Assembly: GCA_030549495.1 (NCBI GenBank) | Contig: JAUIRK010000535.1 | Coordinates: 1 to 64,000, forward strand | Direction: 5' to 3' | From: Nectonema munidae | Lineage: Eukaryota; Nematomorpha; Nectonematoida; Nectonematidae | Length of the DNA stretch: 64,000 nucleotides | In this document: positions 45,426 through 58,400 of the stretch, piece after piece | How positions within the stretch are numbered: the first letter of the stretch is position 1 | Layout of the letters: each line of letters opens with the position of its first letter | Notes under the pieces: generated by a model | The model's database searches: none | What the model was told of the DNA's origin: nothing | The model's input: the letters and a program-made list of their open reading frames with translations, nothing else | Translations under genes and position numbers: made by a program

Positions 45426-46944
45426 TAACATGATTTAAATTTGGTATATTCTATCAATGTCTCAGGCTTATGTTTTTCAATAATAAACCGCAAATTTGAT
45501 TAATACTTATATGTATTTTCAAATCCTAAATGTAAAAAATGAGTCCAGAAATGAAAACAGCATAACCGATTTAGTATAAAAACATATATTTTATGTAAAA
45601 TTTGAAGGTATATTTTATTAGATACATTTTTGATCAATCAAAATTTTGATCGACATTTTCTAAAAAGTAGCCATGATTATTGAAAAAATTAAATATATAA
45701 AGTGTTATGCGTTCCAAACTATATAATTATAAATTTTCAGGGTATTATATAATATAGATCCTAACAGATAATGTCAAAATTTTGGTGAAAAAATTTAATT
45801 TTTGATTTTGATTGACAGTTTTGGACATGAAAGGGTCATTCAACTACCATGGAAATTGTTTCAAAAAATGCAGCTAGCGATTTTAGGAAAAGTCACAAAA
45901 TTTGAAGGGTTATGATTCAACCAATTTTCTACAATTAATTTTTTAAACGCCCCCCCCCCCCCCCCTAGCACTAATAGGTTCTTAGCTTGGTTTACAGCAA
46001 CTGATATAGTTTCTGTTCAGCAGAATGGTTTGAATTGTTTGCATAATCTTTTTGAGTATGAAAAGATAAATTCGAAAATTTCAAAAATACCAAGCACTAG
46101 CCAAGTTTCCACATCATTTATGGCATTTGAGTGAAGAATTCGTTGTTTTGGCTTTAATTGATCCATTAAGTTTCAATAAAAGAAAGCAATAGTAGAAGCT
46201 ATGGAAAAAAATGGTGCAAGTGAGCAAAGTTCTAACTAGCGATGTGTTTTTGTTAGAAAATATATTAATTATTCTCTTGAAAATTTTGCATCAAAAAAGT
46301 CTTACATTTTTTAATGTTCTTAATATTTCAACTGTTTCTCATCTTTTTGTATTCTCAAATTTTTTTTATAAATGTCAAACAAATTTTTTCCTTCGGTGTG
46401 AATATTTTAGAAGTGGAAAAGTTTTTGTAATTGAAAAAAGAGGATTATGAATAAATTTACCAAGAACAGGAATTTTGAAAAAAAGTTAAAATTTTAAATT
46501 AGTAGATTTTGGGAATTTTTGTTATCAATAACTTTAGTTATCATGTTTCTGAGATTTGGTAGCGGGGATTTTGGTTTTCAGAAATTTTGGTTAACGAAAA
46601 TTTGTTTTCGGGGATTTTGGCAGCGGCAATTTTGACTAGATACCTAAAAAATATCATTTCAGCAAAATGCACAAACATCACAGTTTTAAAACTGTTCATG
46701 TGTTGGAAAGCTTTACAACACACATGGGTAAATATTAGCCCATATAGACCTAATTTGGGCCTCAATAACTTTTTTTGGCTATGGGGTTCAAAAATTATTT
46801 TTTTTAATTTTAGATTAATACTAGATCATTATTATTTTTAGATAAAATACAATTTCAAAATTAAAAATTATTTAAGAGTTGCAAAATCTTCCCTAATACC
46901 AGATTAATTTTTTTGAAAAGACTCGCCAATTCCTAGATCTAAAA
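45426..46944. other. Spacer with a C tract, nothing firm recognised
   Basis: A run of about 16 C at 45950-45966 follows AAACG and precedes TAGCACTAATAGG. A short plus-strand frame near 46105-46190 (HHLWHLSEEFVVLALIDPLS) is faintly like a transposon-associated protein but is too short to call. The rest is AT-rich. Confidence 0.4.
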
Positions 46945-47110
46945 CAGGGGCGCACATCCGGGGGCGGGGCGGGGGGGGGGGGGGTCAACGAGTCGAGTTC
47001 TATATTTGGTTTTGATTTGGAGTAAGGAAGAAAAACTTTGTTCACACAAATAAATAGTTGAAAAGGGTACCAATATTTGAAGTGCCTTTTTAGATCACTA
47101 TGTAACAAAA
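46945..47110 (-). mobile_element. Transposon end with G tract (hAT-like, uncertain)
   Basis: CAGGGGCGCACATCCGGGGG then GCGGGGCGGGG and a long G run, followed by TCAACGAGTCGAG. CAGGGGC starts are common for hAT ends. The minus-strand frame through it (HSDLKRHFKYWYPFQLFICV ... ) is not clearly transposase. The same 20-bp start is found at 40411. Confidence 0.4.
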
Positions 47111-47452
47111 AAAAATTTTTTTTTGTTCCCAGCTTTTAGTCATTATTATTTTACTCTACAATATTATTTGATTATAAAAAGATAAATACATCGAAAAAAA
47201 GTTGGATTTTGTGTAAATTATTGGCAGTTTGATGAATATTACGTTCTAATTTTTTTTAATGGTACCTAATAGTGTTTTTCTAATAATAAAAAAGATCCTA
47301 GCATAATTTCTATTTTAAAGGTATTTGAGATTTTATATAAACTGTTTTATTAATACATGTGATAAAATTTCTAGCATTTTCATTACTTGTTTAGCTAATT
47401 CCTTTTTTTTATTTAGAAAATAACATAAAAATTTAATTTTTGTTTCATTTCA
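47111..47452. other. AT-rich spacer
   Basis: Upstream of the transposon-like gene at 47453. No terminal repeat of that element was recognised here. Confidence 0.4.
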
Positions 47453-49128
47453 ATGAATACAAGAACTTGCAAGCATAAACCCGATTCGTTTTGTTTTATA
47501 TGTGGTGAATTTATAGCAATAAGAGCTAAAAAATTTAACATGAAATCTTCCTTGAAAGTTTGCGAAGCCTACTATAAATACTTTGGTGTTCATGTAGCGG
47601 ATCAGAATAAAGAATGGGCTCCTCATTTTTGTTGTCAAAATTGCAAGAAAACTCTTGAAGGTTGGCTTCGTGGCGAAAAAAGAAGCATGAAATTCTCTTT
47701 TCCTCGTGTATGGTTCGAACCTACAGATCATTTGACAAACTGTTTTTTCTGCTTGGTAGATGTGAGTAAAAAACGAAAGGGAAAAAATGCACCAAAAATA
47801 GAGTACCCTGACATTCCATCATCACGAGCTCCTATTCCACACTGCTCTCAATATCCTGTACCATTATCGAGTACAACTCATGAAGATAATAGTGACAATA
47901 ACAGCAAAGAATCAACGAGTTCAGAAAACGAAGACTTTATATCTGATGAGACTGATAAAACGCCTCATTTTCCAAATCAGCAGGAAATAAATGACTTGAT
48001 AAGACATGTATCTTACTAAAACCAGTGCAGAAATATTTCTTTCAAGAATGAAGCAATGGAATTTAGTCAAAAAAGAAGTTCAAGTCACAAGCCAAAGACA
48101 TAGACATAAGTCTTTTTCTATTTTTTTTTACTTATAAGAATGGTCTTTGTTTTTGCAATGATGTAGACGGACTTTTTGACTCGATTGGCATAAATCATGT
48201 TTGCTATGAATGGAGACTGTTTATAGACAGTTCTACAACAAGTCTTAAGGCTGTCTTACTTCATAATAGAAACACTTTTCCATCTATACCTTTAGCTCAT
48301 TCCGTATACCTCAAAGAAGATTACTATAGCATTAAAATTCTTTTAGAATCTTTGAAATATGAAAAATACAAATGGGAAGTTATTGGAGACTTCAAAATGA
48401 TCGGGTTTCTTTCTGGATTACAAGGAGGTTTTATCAAGTATCAGTGTTTTCTTTGTCTTTGAGACAGCAGGGCTAAAGCAGATCACTATAAAAACAAAGT
48501 GCTGGAAAAGAGAGATAACTATGTTGTAGGTTATAGAAATGTCATGTGGAATTCATTAGTTGATGTTAAAAATATATTGATGCCGCCTCTTCACATTAAA
48601 TTAGGCCTAATGAAACAATTTGTAAAGGCTCTAGATTCAAACTCAAATGCCTTTAAATACCTACTTGAATTTTTTCCCAAGCTCTCTGAAGCAAAAATTA
48701 AAGGAGGCATTTTTATTGGCCCCCAAATTAGAAAAATTTTCAATTCCATTGAATTTCCCAGTCTTCTAACTGAAACCGAAAAAAATGCTTGGTTTTGCAT
48801 GAAATCTGTCATTGAAGGATTTCTAGGTAAACACAGAGCAGAAAATTACGAAGATCTGATACAGAACTTGATGAAGTCTTTTGAGTTGATGGGATGTAGA
48901 ATGTCATTAAAAATGCACATGTTAAATTCTCATTTAGACAGATTTAAAGATAATATGGGTAATTTTTCTGAAGAACAAGGAGAACGGTTTCATCAAGATG
49001 TTAAAGAGATTGAGCGAAGATATCAAGGCCATTGTGATGAAAACATGATGGGAGATTATATATGGAATTGTGTCAGAGAATCAAATTCAAAATATAAAAG
49101 AAAAACAAAAAAATCAAAATATTTTTAA
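47453..49128 (+). mobile_element. Unnamed transposon-like family, nearly whole gene (WFEPTDH / GDFKMIGF type)
   Basis: The ATG at 47453 starts MNTRTCKHKPDSFCFICGEF, with Cys pairs C..C at residues ~14-17 and APHFCCQNCKKTL near 62, then FPRVWFEPTDHLTNCFFC near 90 (first zinc-binding-like region), then an acidic Ser-rich linker and FPNQQEINDLIRHVS. The rest continues to 49126: KTSAEIFLSRMKQWNL, NGLCFCNDVDGLFDSI, EWRLFIDSSTTSLKAVLLHN, WEVIGDFKMIGFLSGLQGG, CFLCL.DSRAKADHY, PPLHIKLGLMKQFVKALDSN, IKGGIFIGPQIRKI, SVIEGFLGKHRAENYEDLIQ, LNSHLDRFKDNMGNFSEEQG, ERFHQDVKEIERRYQGHCDE. About three breaks interrupt it. The family is common in arthropods and cnidarians as 'uncharacterized' multi-copy proteins. 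The conserved Asp in LFIDSS and GDFK and the late HQD could be catalytic, but that is inference. Confidence 0.75.
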
Positions 49129-49369
49129 AAAAATAAATTCTGTATTATATTATGCATAAAATTTTTGTTTCCTTTTTCAATATATAAGTATATATACGCA
49201 TAAAAAGTAGTTGTGAATAGCTTATAACAAAAATCAATGAATTTGTTAGTCATAGAGTAAATGAAATTAAATAATTTGATCTTAAAGCTTTAAAATCGAA
49301 GTTTAGTTCATAAAATTAGGTTTTTTAAATACAGTGTATCATAAGAAAACAGGAAAACATCATTAGAAC
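49129..49369. other. AT-rich spacer
   Basis: No terminal repeat or gene recognised. Confidence 0.4.
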
Positions 49370-49379
49370 TTGGGAACAA

Positions 49380-50890
<1,511 letters not shown>

Positions 50891-51129
50891 CTTTTTTTTG
50901 ACATATTTAACCTTTTCTATTCAAAATTTAACATTTTAAAATTAATTTTACAATTTTATAAACTATAAACAAATGCTTATTACAGAAAATTTTGTTAACT
51001 ATGAAAATTTAGAACTTTTTGGCTTATTGTAGAAAAACAATAAATGGCATTTGCTTTTTCCCAGAAAATATAAAACTTAGGTTTTGAAAAAAAAAAAGTA
51101 AAATAAAGATATCTCAAAAATAATAAATA

Positions 51130-51346
51130 CAGTAAAGAAGCATTATAACGCGAATCGTTAAACCGCGAAATCGCTTATAACGCGGTATGTCTTGGCTTCC
51201 ATTTTTGGAGGCGTATATGACATATCCAGCTTGTCAAGAACTATGTAATCAGAGCCCTTTTGTGTTAGAAAATTATAAAGCGAAACAGTTTTAACGCGGT
51301 TGCTTAATATGGACCCCAGGCATAGCGTTATAACGGTTCTTCACTA
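51130..51346. mobile_element. Pogo/Tigger-type MITE, 217 bp
   Basis: CAGTAAAGAAGCATTATAAC plus GCG at 51130 is matched inversely by GCGTTATAACGGTTCTTCAC ending at 51346. TA flanks both sides (51128-51129 and 51347-51348). Inside are further inverted GCGGT/ACCGCG phrases. No coding capacity. It lies within the hAT element and so is the younger insertion. Confidence 0.85.
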
Positions 51347-51717
51347 TATTTCTGAACAAAATAATAAAACAAAACGTAAAAGAAGTTATGATTTTAACTT
51401 AGATAAAAATGAAAGATTACTTATTAAAAAAACCTTTGCAAAAACTATAGAATGCTGTGTTAAATGAAAGAATTGCAAGAGGTTAAAATATTTTGATATC
51501 AGAAAGGAAGAGAGTTAAGGAAAATAGATAACTTACTCGCATATAAAATATTTATTGTAACATACGCATTGTTGTATATATACTAATTACGCACCATGAA
51601 AAGTTTGTCTTATAAGTTAGTATTGGAAACAGGAAAAATTTACGTCTCTTTTTGCACCCCTTGTTAAGTTGTTTCGCACACCTTAGGGGTGCGTGCACCC
51701 CTGGTTAAGAATCCCTG

Positions 51718-53243
51718 GTCTAGGGGAATGCGTTTATATCACCGATTCATACAGTTTTTCTAAAATGCCTTGAATTGGGCAACAGCGAACCGTGTGGCAT
51801 TCTTGTCTTCTTTATAAAGGCGCAATCGCGATTCTATGCTAGGTATCATTTACAAAAGAGAGTTGATATTTTGGACTATTTTGAAGAAGAATGGATTTCC
51901 TAATTGAATCCTAAAAAATAAAATTTATCTTGAAATTGCAAAAGTCTCTAATCATACTACGGAGAGCCAGAAAAAGGTCAGCCAATGCCAAAGCCATTGT
52001 TGTCTCTACCATGTTGTAGTACCATTACCAATGATTCTTATAATGCAATCATTTCTTGGTCGTCACAAAACAGAGATATTTTTGGACTTGGAACGCCAAA
52101 TACTTGACACACTCAACATAGAATTCTCTTCCCTATATATTTACAAATAGACTCACTCGATTAGAGTAAAGCATATCATGTGCTATAAGGCTTTTGTTAA
52201 GTATGTCCCAAAATCTCCATCTAAAATTTTAAGGATTTGGGCTTCTCTTTTAAAACATGTATCGTAAATACACTTTGAAAATCAATTTACAAGAATTTAA
52301 TTTTCTTTAGGTAACAAATTTTGGAAATTATAAAAAAAGTTTCGTACCCTAACTAAAATCTCTCAAAAGATTTTTAATTAAATATATAAATAAGGTTGCA
52401 TTTTTCGCAAATATTTTTAGTTCCAAATCACCCTCATTCTTTTTATATTTGAGAAACGCTAAAAAAAATTTCCAGTTGAAATTTGAATCTTTTCCTTCCT
52501 GTGCCCTCGTTTTTTGTGTTTCTCAAGTAAACTAGAGTTTCAAGAATCGTGCATTTTTCTTTTTAAATTGATAATGCATCATTTAAAATTTAGTAGGCAG
52601 ACTTTTTGTTATTCATTACAGCCCCATCACCAGACTCTAATAATATAAGTAAGCATATGCATTCATATATTTCGAGGGAATTTAGGGGGAGAAACAAATT
52701 CTAGTGGATTCATACCCTCCGAACCCCCTACATCGTATCGCCTTACATGATTCATTACTGAATGCAAAATTTCAGCCATTATTGCACATGTTTAATGTTC
52801 ATAAGCTGAGCCTATTTTTCTATGACTGGAAATACTAAAATCTCCAGAGCTGTGTCTTTAATTAAAAATGCTCATCAAAGTTTTTAGTTGATTTCTTCTA
52901 ACTTCTGTAGGCTCCATTAAAGAATACTTTTAGTATATTATTAAAAAGATGGCTGACGAAGTTGTCCATTGGACGAGTTTAATAGAAATTGAAAAATTGA
53001 GAGGACACTGTTTATTAGGAATAAACAACAAATGTTATGGGCAGTATCATTTTCTTCAAGGTTTATAGTAAAACAAATTTCGTATACTTTTCTTTAAGTA
53101 TAAACCTTGAAGAATGCAAGCTTCTAAAAATGTTGTCTTTTATAGAGTCCTCTCAATTTTTAAATTCCACTAATTTTGGTATATATATACACAAACAAAT
53201 TCATGAAGGTTACTTATATTAATATAATGGAATTTTGCCTTGT
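51718..53243. other. 1.5 kb spacer, nothing recognised
   Basis: AT-rich. Some less AT-rich sections (51780-51860, 52620-52750) have no convincing frame. AAGGTTTATA and complementary TATAAACCTTGAAG form a small inverted repeat at 53056-53115. Confidence 0.45.
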
Positions 53244-53247
53244 TTAA

Positions 53248-53369
53248 CCCTTTGGGGACCAGTGGGACACCAATGTCCCAAGAAATGAAAATCGTCTGCT
53301 TTGAATATATAAAATTCCATTGAAAAAGAAAGCAGAAGAATCGTCTTCAAAATTTTGGTCTTCAAAGGG
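53248..53369. mobile_element. 122-bp piggyBac-type MITE
   Basis: CCCTTTGGGGACCAGTGGGA at 53248 and the inverse TTGGTCTTCAAAGGG ending at 53369 are short inverted ends, each flanked by TTAA (53244-53247 and 53370-53373). TTAA duplication with a CCC start is diagnostic of piggyBac-type elements. No coding capacity. Confidence 0.83.
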
Positions 53370-53373
53370 TTAA

Positions 53374-54249
53374 CCCATTAAGTACTATAGAAATCAGACG
53401 ATATCTAAAAAAAACGCAGACGATTTGGCTATACCAAAGTTTTTGTTATACGTACATACTTATGTCTATGTGTCACGTTATATATCCCTATTTAATTGTG
53501 TCGCCATACGTCGCAGCATATCTTTTTATTGTCGCTTGGTATTTCCCTATATCCTATTCATCTATCTTAGTGTCGCGACTGTTGCATTCTAACTCTAAAA
53601 TTAAGCATTCTTCCAGTTTCCCTAACTCTAACTCTAAAGATAAGCAGTGTCCAATTTTCCCAACTCTAACTCTAAGTTTAGGCACGCTTCTAATATACCT
53701 AACTTTAACTCTAAGTTCAAGCACTCTTCTAATATACCTAGCTCTAACTCTAATTTTAAGCATTCTTCTAATTTACCTAACTCTAACTCTAAAATTAAGT
53801 ACTTTTCCAGTTTCCCTAACTCTAACTCTAAAGATAAGCAGTTTTCCGATTTTCCCAACTCTAATTCTAAGTTCATATGAATTCTAAGTATTCTAAGTAT
53901 ATGAATATGAAGCTCTCATGCAAATCTACTGATAATGCAAACGCTTCATATACGTACAAGTTCACTTATATACTAGCTTTACGAACATGCGCCTGCATAT
54001 ACACGGCTCTGTATACGGTGAATATTTATTCTTCTATAACCAGTACATCTATATATTCAATTGTTTATTATCCATAAGCAAGATTATCAATGTCAATTTG
54101 ACATGATTGACAATTCATATAATGTTTTGTTTCGTGCTATTCAGCGACACACATCATTCGACATATTCTATATTTTAACAAGGCGACACTGCGACAATTG
54201 TCGCAGAAAACACCAAACTCAATTTCTTCGGTAGAGTCGACTTAATGGG
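53374..54249. mobile_element. TTAA-flanked element carrying a 39-bp minisatellite
   Basis: CCCATTAAGT at 53374 and ACTTAATGGG ending at 54249 are perfect 10-bp inverted ends, flanked by TTAA at 53370-53373 (shared with the neighbouring MITE) and 54250-54253. The 876-bp element has no transposase. Inner CGTCGCAGCATAT-like text near 53510 and GACAATTGTCGCAG near 54193 are also partly inverted. The middle third is the minisatellite described separately. This is most simply a non-autonomous piggyBac-type element. Confidence 0.8.
53578..53882 (+). repeat. 39-bp minisatellite, about 8 copies, open in several frames
   Basis: Units share CCTAACTCTAACTCTAA followed by a variable part (AATTAAGCATTCTTCCAGTT type). 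Thirty-nine bases equal 13 codons, so frames persist. One plus frame gives 13-residue repeats of the form KHSSNIPNSNSKF, a second gives a Leu/Thr-rich repeat, and a minus frame gives LELELGKLEECL-type repeats. The CTAACT core resembles, but is not, a telomere repeat. No independent sign of expression is visible. Confidence 0.9.
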
Positions 54250-54253
54250 TTAA

Positions 54254-55458
54254 ACAAAGTTAAACTGCGAAGTTTTACATGTATTCCAGGCAAGAACTAA
54301 AATTAAGAAGAGAGGGGGGGGCGCAGAAATTTCTTTACCATAAGAATATAATACGCATATTTAAAAAATATGTATGCTTTGAAAGTTAAGCCAAAACGAA
54401 GAAAGCCGTATACAAAATATTGAAAAGAATGTTTTGTTCTAAAATACTACTTAACCTGAGTAATATTTTAAGCGAAAGGCTACATAAGTGGATGTTAGTG
54501 ACATTTTGAATAATGATAATAGTAAGAAGCATAATTCAAACTCAATTACAATAGTACACAAATTACAATGGAAATAGGGAAAAGAAATGTTAAGTACACC
54601 ACTCTATATACTATTATATATATATATATATGTGAGAGAATTTCTTGGTGACGATGAACCATGTGAATAAAGAGTAATTAATGCGATGCAAGGCAGCAGC
54701 ATAATTGCACACCTTTCAAGAGGGGTGAAGTGTAAGATTTATTTACAAACAAATGCAGAACAAGGATATAAGAATGGATTAAAGAGGGAGAAGGAGGCTG
54801 CAGTGAATATCCGCGACATAAAAAACGAAAATAATTAATAACAACGTGCAAATCGTATTATGCTAATTTGGACTGCGGTGTGTGGTGTAGGGTTCGCATA
54901 CATCAGCAGCACCTACCTGTCGTCGTCTCCTGCATAGAAAGAAGGAGTGCGTTTGACCGAGCGATACACACACACACACACTATTTATTCCATCTTTACA
55001 TACGTTCTTCATTGTGTGTGAGTTGTGCTATAATATCATAGAGTACGTGCGGCCTTATTTCACAATAGTGTTACCTGAATAAATAATAGTTAGATGATTA
55101 TTTGTTGTTATTGTTTTGCGTTGTCGTATGCAGCAGCAGGACTCCGTAATCCGTCATCATAATAAGAATGAATATTATTTATATCTGTGAACAAAGAAGG
55201 ATTAATTTATTAATATGCATCCATATATGATACATAAATGATATATATTAACCTGATATGCCATCTTGATGCAGGTCACGCTGAAGTAGAATATCGTAGA
55301 ACAATATATCACCACTTTTAATCCATCATATCACATATATCTAACTTACTCACTACATTTATTTATCTATCTTTCACTTTTGCTTTATCACTACAACCTA
55401 CGTTTCCTGTTTGTTCTACGTTTGTGAAGAATTTCAAAAATATTTGTAGATAAAAATT
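54254..55458 (+). promoter_or_regulatory. Upstream region of the superoxide dismutase gene
   Basis: The likely promoter and 5' leader lie here. Features are an AT run at 54616-54632, an ACACAC run at 54967-54980 and several stretches less AT-rich than the intergenic background (54880-54960, 55260-55300). No clear TATA box or start site could be fixed. Confidence 0.3.
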
Positions 55459-58400
55459 ATGGTACTGATAGGGGTTTGTGTTTTCGCTGGTGTCTTGTCT
55501 GGAGTTATCAAATTTTATCAGGTGAGCAGCAACTATTTTGACATTTTTTCAAATTACTGTCTTTATCAAATTTAGGGACCTGATCATGTAAGGATAACTG
55601 GCAGTATTTCAGGCCTGGCTCCAGGAGAACATGGAATTCATATACACGAATATGGCGATAGGCAAGATGGTGAGAATCCCCTCTACCCATACTTCATATC
55701 TTTTGAAAAGATGTTTTTTAGGATGCAAGGCTTCTGGTCCACACTACAATCCTTTTAACACGCAACACGGAAGCCCTGATTCCAATAAGAGGTAACAAAT
55801 ACGTTTACACAGCTTTGCATCAATGTTTTGAATACCCCTAAAATTATTGTTGTGGTAATTTACCCTATTAACTAGGATTTTTATATAAATAAACACAATT
55901 TTTAATCAATTAAAAGCATATAAAAGGGTTCTACATGCGTAAAAGAAAAATGCTCAAATTATCACAATATTTTATTGAAAAAAAAGAATATTTGGACTTT
56001 ATAAGTCTTTATCAACTATTCGTCAAGTAAATAACAAGTTTCTAAACCTGTTATAAATTTCAAAGAGAACCTGAGACAACTCGACTCGAAAGAGCAGGTC
56101 TCACATGCTCTTCGGATATAGCATAATCCTATGTCCTCTAATAAGTATCTTAAAAAATAACTAAAATACCAAATAACTTGTGTGAGAATAGAAATTTAGC
56201 GCCACAATTTTTAGTTTTACTCATTTTGCTTGAAATTATTCCCAGGTTGGGATTCACATCCAATAATTCAAATAAATAACTTATGTTTTCACAAAAACTG
56301 TCTTTCTTTTTCGGATTAAATTTTGGATTATATGATTTTTTAATATAAAAACTGCCAAAAGAAAACAATTTCGAGCATTTTTATTTAATTCAAAAAATAA
56401 TGGGGGAACACAAATTACAATCATAAAAATATTTTTATTAGACGGGTTTTTAATCATAATTCAGAAATTTATAATAAAAAAAGAGAAGATATTGTTAATA
56501 TTATTTTTATAGTCAATTTAAAAAATACTATTAGTCAGTTTTTGTTCGGCCTAAATTGATAAGTAACAAAATGTGTCGATCTAACTGAAATATGTACTAC
56601 ATTTTAGCGAATTTACCAAAATACTCAAACTCAAAGTACTTAAAAATCGCACTTCTCACTCTAAATAACTTAATAAATCCCAAATTTTAATTCCTAATGA
56701 AAGACCCTCCATATGCTTATAAAAATTTGCGAGTCCACAATCCCGAATTTATTGTATTCGTCTTTTTTGCTTCGAATCATTTCGCTTAATTTTTTGATAC
56801 TCTGTAAAGTAAAAAAATGTAAAAGGAGGAGTCCATAAACTACCCCATAATCTTTTTGTAAGTCCATAAAATTCTCTAGAACCAATATAAGTATACGGTC
56901 ATTTTTAGAAACAGTAAAATATAAAGGTTTTCTTTGTTTTTTACTTTAAAATATATGAGTTTTACAAAAATCGCATTATACAAAAAAACTAATAACAGCT
57001 ACACATTTATACGTTTTTGAATTTGCACATATTTCAAAAAAAATATACTTTTTTACACATTGCTACGCATTTATATCGTTTACATTAATAACAGCATAAA
57101 TGCACTTATACATTAGAGCAAATTCTTACTTTTGCATTCCTTCATTGTATAACGGCAAAACTCTATTCTGCAGAAAGACGAACTTAAATTGAATTAAATT
57201 AAAGAATACAAAAATGGGAAATATGTATACAGTAAAAGCTCAATTAACGGGTTATCGACCACGGTCGACTTTACAAAAATGTAAATTGTCTGCATTTATT
57301 AACCCTCGCAAGACGAAACGTGGCTTTTTACTCTACGCTTTTATTACCATCAGACGTGTTATTTTTGAATTTTAGCTGTTTTTATACTCCGTGTTGAATT
57401 AGTAGTTGGCGTTAATTAAGATTTTTAATATAAATTTTAATTATCAAAAGTTTATACACTAAATGGTATGTTTTTCAATAAAGATAATAAATATTATAAA
57501 GCTATAACAATAAATTATTTGTATTTCCTAAAAAAATTTACATTATTTTCTAAACTTTCATGAAAATCAGTAAGCCATTTGCAATACTCAAGAAGAATCA
57601 TTGACGTCAACTTTGAGAGAGAAATAAAAGGAGTATCTCCAAACTGAAATCAAGGTAGATTATTATTAGTGAAATATATTTGACAAATGTTGACCAGAAA
57701 AGAAGGGTGGGTAAGAAACTAATAAAATTAAGTTGACGTCAATTCTGAACGACCTTTTATATAAAAGTAATCAATATAAAAATGTATAACTATCAGAAAA
57801 CAAGCTTTTATTACAAAAAATGAAAGCTTATAAACAAAAAATAAAAAAAAATAAAAAAGTACATAAAAAATTGTGTATAAAGATCAAATTCATATTTTCA
57901 AAAATAAAAAACAAATTTTTATGCTCTTACGTATTTTGCAAAATTTCATTTTTAGAGAACAAAATTAAAAAAGCATTATTTGTTTGTAATACCGTACAAT
58001 TGAATATTATACACAATATTTCACTTAATGACATTGAGTACAAAAATATTTCGTATGATTTTTACATATGTATCCGTTACAAAAACTACATTTTCGTGTA
58101 CCTCTACTGTTAGAGTGACCGACATGCAAATAACAATAGCCTCTTGATGTTGAAGCTCGCTCAGTTATTTCAAGCTGTTCGAAGCCATAAAAAGATAAAA
58201 GATTTCGAATTTGAAATGGAGTGTTAGAATTGTTAGAGCGCATCATCATAGAATTCTCACAAGCTTCAAAGACAAATCTCTGATAAAATATTTTCTGCCT
58301 ACTTTTTAGTGCTTGGGAATTTGTTAGGACAATTACTTTTAGATATTACCCAATTATTCTGGCAAGCAATATCTAAGTAGTTTGCAAAAAATGCAACTAT

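Noticed and set aside
46105-46200. HHLWHLSEEFVVLALIDPLS peptide as a gene remnant
   Set aside because: A faint resemblance to transposon-associated proteins, but it is only about 30 codons and stands alone.
53462-53887. 141-codon Leu/Thr-rich ORF as a membrane protein gene
   Set aside because: Most of it is the 39-bp minisatellite translated; competing frames are equally open.
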